From: MSPOR6 sp964652195
GTDB lineage: Bacteria; Poribacteria; WGA-4E; WGA-3G
DNA: 64,000 nt
Assembly: GCA_964652195.1 (NCBI GenBank)
Contig: CAZZBB010000109.1
Coordinates: forward strand, 1-64,000
Reading direction: 5' to 3'
The notes beneath the pieces were generated by a model that searched no databases, was not told the DNA's origin, and was given only the letters and a program-made list of their open reading frames with translations. Positions 60,457-64,000 of the stretch are shown here, one piece after another; the stretch's first letter is position 1, and every line of letters begins with the position of its first letter. A program made the position numbers and the translations under genes.

Positions 60457-60723
60457 TTAGCATTAGAATATCACAAATTTCATACAATTTCAACAGATGT
60501 ATCCTAAAGGGATGCGTAAATAATTTGTCACTATAGGCGTCATAAGTATTACACTCTTGATAGGAGAGGATTCCGATCCCCGATCTTATTTGTGGTCTCA
60601 CAATTTATCCTTCAAACCCATACAATCATGCAATACATGCTTCAGACAACTATTTATCTGTGTAATACTAATTCTGACATTTCTAATGGGTTGATCCAAT
60701 ACTAATTCTCATATCTTTGTCCA
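60457..60723. other. Intergenic region with repeat fragment
   Basis: No gene. ATTCCGATCCCCGATCTT at 60570-60587 is shared with 191-208, marking a fragment of a dispersed family. The part nearest 60457 should hold the promoter of the DUF1611 gene; none is clear. Confidence 0.5.
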
Positions 60724-61563
60724 TCATCCTTTATTAAAACCCATTTTCTGAGAACGTTGATTGAAATAGAGTATTGTGATACTGATAGCATAAATCGGTG
60801 TCAACCAAACATCTATGGCGTAAGCAAAGATTGTTATGATCCAATCGGTTACCGATTTAGACGTGTGATCTAAGTCAAATAGAAGTCGTAGATGTTGTGT
60901 TATAACGTCCCAAGTTGTCGTCCCTATTTGAGAGAATCCGAGCATATGCATGAGCATAGAGAAAGAAATCGTAATAATAAGAGAAATTGACAACATGAAG
61001 AACAGCAACTTGATGACATTCCATAAGACACTCCACCACTTACCATACACAAGGTATCGACTTCTGCCAAATGCCCCCATAGCTGTCGTATTCTCAATCA
61101 TAAGGACGGGTCCATAAAATATCCAACAGATAAGTAAATAGATAGTAAAAGGAATCCCAATAATTAACACCACAAGCATTATCAAAGCTAAGCCAATAGA
61201 GGTCACTGTTTCACTCTCTGGGTAAAGTTCAGGGAGGTGCAAAACCACAACATAGATAATGCAACAACCAAGATAGGCGTCCACTCGCGCTAAATAGCGT
61301 TGTATCACCTGCTTGAGTGTAATCTGCCGTCCGAGATAGATATCACTCGCGAGGATTATCATAAGTCCACACATTAATGTCAAGAGTAATGAATCTAAAA
61401 AATGTTCTATGAAAAAGGAAATCCACCCATTAACAAGGAATTCAGACGCTATCAATATCAAAATGTCACAGACGAAATACAATGTGCACAACCAGAAAAA
61501 TAACCAGAAATGTCTTCGATAAAGACTAAAAGCACCATCTAAAATCTCTGTGAAACGCATCAT
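60724..61563 (-). CDS. Polytopic membrane protein, 279 aa
   Basis: About six transmembrane helices (FWLFFWLCTLYFVCDILILI, SLLLTLMCGLMIILASDIYL, YLGCCIIYVVVLHLPELY, LALIMLVVLIIGIPFTIYLL, IKLLFFMLSISLIITISFSM, WIITIFAYAIDVWLTPIYAI). The opening MRFTEILDGAFSLYRRHFWL is typical of the YciC/glycerophosphodiesterase-type membrane-domain group (DUF975-like), which has no established activity. No partner gene is adjacent on the same strand. Confidence 0.7.
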   Translation of the reverse strand: MMRFTEILDGAFSLYRRHFWLFFWLCTLYFVCDILILIASEFLVNGWISFFIEHFLDSLLLTLMCGLMIILASDIYLGRQITLKQVIQRYLARVDAYLGCCIIYVVVLHLPELYPESETVTSIGLALIMLVVLIIGIPFTIYLLICWIFYGPVLMIENTTAMGAFGRSRYLVYGKWWSVLWNVIKLLFFMLSISLIITISFSMLMHMLGFSQIGTTTWDVITQHLRLLFDLDHTSKSVTDWIITIFAYAIDVWLTPIYAISITILYFNQRSQKMGFNKG

Positions 61564-61867
61564 AATCTGGTATTTCTCTATTTCAATTAGGGATTAGGTT
61601 ATTCTTGAAATCAACCTAATCCAAGTTCAGAAAATTAACAAAACTGATAACAGGAGGCTAAAGGTTAAAAACTGATAACCAATAGCTGAAAACCAAATAC
61701 TAAAACCAAGCCGTTGATTCATTGGTTACAACATGCTATATTATATGCTAATTTTAAATTGGACTGACAAATAATGATAGAAAAAATAAAAATAATGAAG
61801 AAAAAATAAGATATAGCGACTATAATATACAACAATAATCATTAAGGAGTAGAATTTTAGTAAATTC
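61564..61867. other. Low-complexity intergenic region
   Basis: No gene. Between 61640 and 61705 the motif AACTGATAAC recurs with variants (AAACTGATAACAGG, AAAACTGATAACC, AGCTGAAAACC), a simple degenerate tandem. AAGGAG at 61843-61848 is rather far from the ATG at 61868. Confidence 0.45.
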
Positions 61868-62479
61868 ATGAATTGTAAAATTAAAATAATCACATTAATC
61901 ATAATTTCCTTTATCAACATTCTCAATCTGATACCAGCCATACCGATCCAAACAGCACTATATGCAGAAAGTGGGAATTTACAGAATGCTTCAATACAAA
62001 AACAAGCAAAATACGCAGCAGAAAAAGACGCAATACAAGAGACAAATAAACTCGTTTGGTTCGCTACAGGATTGGGATGTTGTGCAACCACTACCTCCTG
62101 TGCACTCGTGGGGTGTTTTATCGGGGGAAGTATAAATCCACCTCCAATTGTTGAGGACAGTGGCGACATCTTCCTCTACGACACAACACAGATAGGAGAT
62201 AGTTCCAATCCATTCGAAGATGGATCTTTAGACGAAGGATGTATAATTGGTTCATTATTTGGTTGTCTAATTCCTCTCATAGGTCTTTACAACTATAAAA
62301 TCAACCCATCACCAGAGAAATTAATTGGAAAATCACCTGAATATATAGAACAGTACACAAAAACCTATAAGAATAAAAAGCGTCTAATACGTAGAAACAT
62401 GGCAATAACAGGTTTTTCAACTGGATGTTTATCTGTAGGAATATTTTCCTTTCTGGTAAATTCCACTTACAATCCATAA
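61868..62479 (+). CDS. Hypothetical exported or membrane protein, 203 aa
   Basis: I do not recognise the family. N-terminal hydrophobic segment (IIIISFINILNLIPAIPIQT-like) that could be a signal peptide ending near LYA-ES. A second hydrophobic, Cys-rich segment follows (WFATGLGCCATTTSCALVGC), then a polar stretch, a third (GCIIGSLFGCLIPLIGLY) and a fourth near the C-terminus (TGFSTGCLSVGIFSFLV). The block GKSPEYIEQYTKTYKNKKRL lies between the last two. The paired Gly/Cys-rich helices suggest a small membrane protein with Cys pairs. It stands alone, flanked by repeat-bearing intergenic DNA. Confidence 0.6.
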   Translation: MNCKIKIITLIIISFINILNLIPAIPIQTALYAESGNLQNASIQKQAKYAAEKDAIQETNKLVWFATGLGCCATTTSCALVGCFIGGSINPPPIVEDSGDIFLYDTTQIGDSSNPFEDGSLDEGCIIGSLFGCLIPLIGLYNYKINPSPEKLIGKSPEYIEQYTKTYKNKKRLIRRNMAITGFSTGCLSVGIFSFLVNSTYNP

Positions 62480-63156
62480 TCAGTTTGATATCTATCAAAA
62501 ACATCCAAATCAATGGATGAGAAGAAAAGTAAAGGACACAAAATTCATCACCACTTTAATAAATGGCGCAAATTCTTGTGACCTTAAAATAGTGGTTCTA
62601 AACATAGTGTAGTACTGACGGGAGAGAGGTTTGACCAATGTTACACGATGTAACGAAAAGTGCAACTTTTTGAAACAATACAGAAACCTGTGTATTACTA
62701 CTGTTAACTGATGATAAGACATATAATCACATAATCACCCTCGTAATTTACAGAGAAGCAAGTTGAAATATTAGCTTTTTGTTTTGGTTTCAATTGTGTT
62801 GGAGGCATGGAAGTTGGGAAGCTTACGAACAAAACACTTTTCCAACCTTCCTAAAAAAATATGATGAATTTTCTAATATTGCTTAAAATGTATTAGAATA
62901 TATAATTGTGAGACTTTCATAGTTTTCATAGTTACTATGAAAATACAAATTTATAATAAATGCCATAAACCCATATCGATACTAACTTTATAGCCAATTG
63001 ACCGTAATCTTACTATAGATTAACTATGAAATTTTTAAGAATATCATGAGTTAATATATCCATAAAACTGAAAATCTAATGTCAAGATACCATGTATTTA
63101 TTAATTCCTTGACGATACCCATAAAATCTGTAGAATACAACACAAGGTGATTAGTT
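62480..63156. other. Repeat-bearing intergenic region
   Basis: No gene seen. It contains the third dispersed element (62505-62671), an imperfect GGAAGTTGGG / TTCCAACCTTCC stem (about 62808-62852) and a perfect hairpin TTTTCATAG-TTA-CTATGAAAA (62923-62943) with nearby partial copies of CATAGTT and ACTATGA (62919, 63024). The promoter of the enolase-superfamily gene at 63157 must lie at its end. Confidence 0.55.
62505..62671. repeat. Dispersed non-coding element, copy 3 of 3
   Basis: Matches 239-395 in order: CAAATCAATGGAT, GACACAAAATTC, CAAATTCTTGTGACCTTAAA, ATAGTGTAGTACTGACGGGA, then GTTACACGATGTAAC. In this copy the central palindrome is perfect (GTTACA-CGA-TGTAAC), while copies 1 and 2 carry GTCACA...TGTGTC. 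Confidence 0.65.
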
Positions 63157-64000
63157 ATGAAAATAACCGCAATACACACATTCATGGCAAACTTCGGCAA
63201 TCGTCCCCGAGGTCTCATTAAGGTCGAAACAGATGAAGGTATTCATGGATGGGGTGAAGCATATTCTACCGGTCCAGATCTCTCTGTAGAACCCATAGCG
63301 AATTATATATTTCAGATGATTCAAGGAGAAGACCCGCGCCGTATTGAATACATCATGCTAAAGTTGTTCCAACAGTTCAGATTTCCACCGGGTGGGGCAG
63401 GTCTCGCTGTTATCTCAGCAATTGACCACGCACTCTGGGACATCAGCGGAAAAGCAGCAGGACTACCCGTGTATATGCTACTCGGTGGACATGCACGAGA
63501 TCGTATACGTATTTATAGAGGTATCGGTGGAAGAGATGGTATAGAGGCAGCAGACCAAGCCAGAAAACTGAACGAAGAATGGGGATTCACTGCCTTCAAG
63601 ACAAGTCCATACCAACTTGATCCGGATGCCAATAGGTGGGGAAGAGTGTGTGATGCTGCAGCAACATACTTCGAACAAATACGACGCAACACACCTGATG
63701 ACTGGGAAATTGCATTCGATCCACATGCAAAAATATTCGAACCCATTCGGGCATTACAACTTGCCAATGCACTCGCACCTTACGATCCCTATTTTTACGA
63801 AGAACCATTACGACCTGAACATATTCCTGCTTGGTCACGACTTCGTTCTCAAATGCAAGTTCCACTCGCCACAGGAGAATCCCTATACACACGGTTTGAA
63901 TTCCTTGACATCATAGCAGCACAAGGTGCAGACATAATACAACCAGATATATGTGTATGTGGAGGGTTATTAGAAATGCGAAAAATTGCAGCTATTGCAG
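63157..64000 (+). CDS. Mandelate racemase/enolase-superfamily enzyme (cut by window end)
   Basis: Open from the ATG at 63157 (AAGGTGA 8 bases before) to the last base of the window, 281 residues, about three quarters of the family's length. Capping domain: KITAIHTFMANFGNRPRGLI, KVETDEGIHGWGEAYSTGPD, LFQQFRFPPGGAGLAVISAI, DHALWDISGKAAGLPVYMLL. Barrel ligands: Asp with D-x-H in WEIAFDPHAKIFE, Glu in YDPYFYEEPLRPEHI, and Glu in VPLATGESLYTRFEF. As at 50490, the D-x-H favours an acid-sugar dehydratase type; the two proteins are related but clearly different. Confidence 0.88.
   Translation, partial: MKITAIHTFMANFGNRPRGLIKVETDEGIHGWGEAYSTGPDLSVEPIANYIFQMIQGEDPRRIEYIMLKLFQQFRFPPGGAGLAVISAIDHALWDISGKAAGLPVYMLLGGHARDRIRIYRGIGGRDGIEAADQARKLNEEWGFTAFKTSPYQLDPDANRWGRVCDAAATYFEQIRRNTPDDWEIAFDPHAKIFEPIRALQLANALAPYDPYFYEEPLRPEHIPAWSRLRSQMQVPLATGESLYTRFEFLDIIAAQGADIIQPDICVCGGLLEMRKIAAIA

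Noticed and set aside
62808..62852. Rho-independent terminator
   Set aside because: The stem is imperfect and, on the plus strand, is followed by A rather than T residues; no gene end lies at a suitable distance.
1..64000. Integrated phage, insertion sequence or toxin-antitoxin system
   Set aside because: No transposase, integrase, phage structural gene or recognisable toxin/antitoxin pair was found; only small non-coding repeats and a Uma2 gene suggest mobility.

Overview
The window is AT-rich bacterial chromosome with long operons, dispersed palindromic repeats, one tRNA and no insertion sequence, phage gene or CRISPR array. Three phytanoyl-CoA-dioxygenase-like enzymes, two enolase-superfamily enzymes, a Gfo/Idh oxidoreductase, CBM9-type outer-membrane proteins, a Uma2 nuclease with a repetitive tail and several ECF sigma factors together resemble genomes of Candidatus Poribacteria (sponge-associated or marine). 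This assignment is inferred from gene content; no rRNA is present to test it.

Layout. 0.6-6.7 kb (+): LamG protein, phosphoglycerate mutase (gpmI), PRPP synthetase (prs), a glycosyltransferase, a small unknown protein and a PhyH-type oxygenase. 6.9-8.8 kb (+): a 14-repeat WD40 protein broken by one frameshift. 8.8-24.3 kb (-): a regulatory and envelope region with four ECF sigma factors. One carries a long C-terminal helical extension. One is fused in frame to an FtsZ GTPase domain that stops before the catalytic T7 loop. Two are close paralogues, each followed by a zinc-finger (zf-HC2) anti-sigma-like gene and then by different cargo. The first cassette has a membrane-anchored anti-sigma, a DUF4252 protein and a DUF4252-CBM9-Omp85 barrel. 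The second has a soluble zf-HC2 protein with two sliding-clamp-binding motifs (QLTLF and QLTLP), directly followed by a DNA polymerase III beta-clamp gene. 24.4-27.5 kb (-): an ABC exporter and a MacB/FtsX-type permease.

28-45 kb (-): a complex I operon in the order nuoA-B-C-sodC-D-VOC-Uma2-E-F-G-H-J-K-L-M-NhaD-like-N. nuoI is missing from its usual place between nuoH and nuoJ, and four non-nuo genes sit inside the run. 45.6-51.6 kb (+): oxidoreductases and a dehydratase-like enolase-superfamily gene, separated by repeat-rich intergenic DNA. 51.7-59.1 kb (+): argD, a lipoprotein, ispE, tRNA-Gln(TTG), rplY, an N-acetylmuramoyl-alanine amidase, a GerMN protein, pth and a D-threonine-aldolase-like enzyme. 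59.1-64 kb: a DUF1611 (DgcN-type) protein, two membrane proteins, a secreted unknown protein and an enolase-superfamily gene cut by the window end.

The best candidate for an undescribed system is the sigma / zf-HC2 / beta-clamp operon at 22.1-24.3 kb. The zinc-finger protein carries both the pentapeptide (QLxLF) and the Hda-like (QLxLP) clamp motifs next to a clamp gene, which suggests a direct link between the replication clamp and an alternative sigma factor. The sigma-FtsZ fusion 9 kb away is the second.
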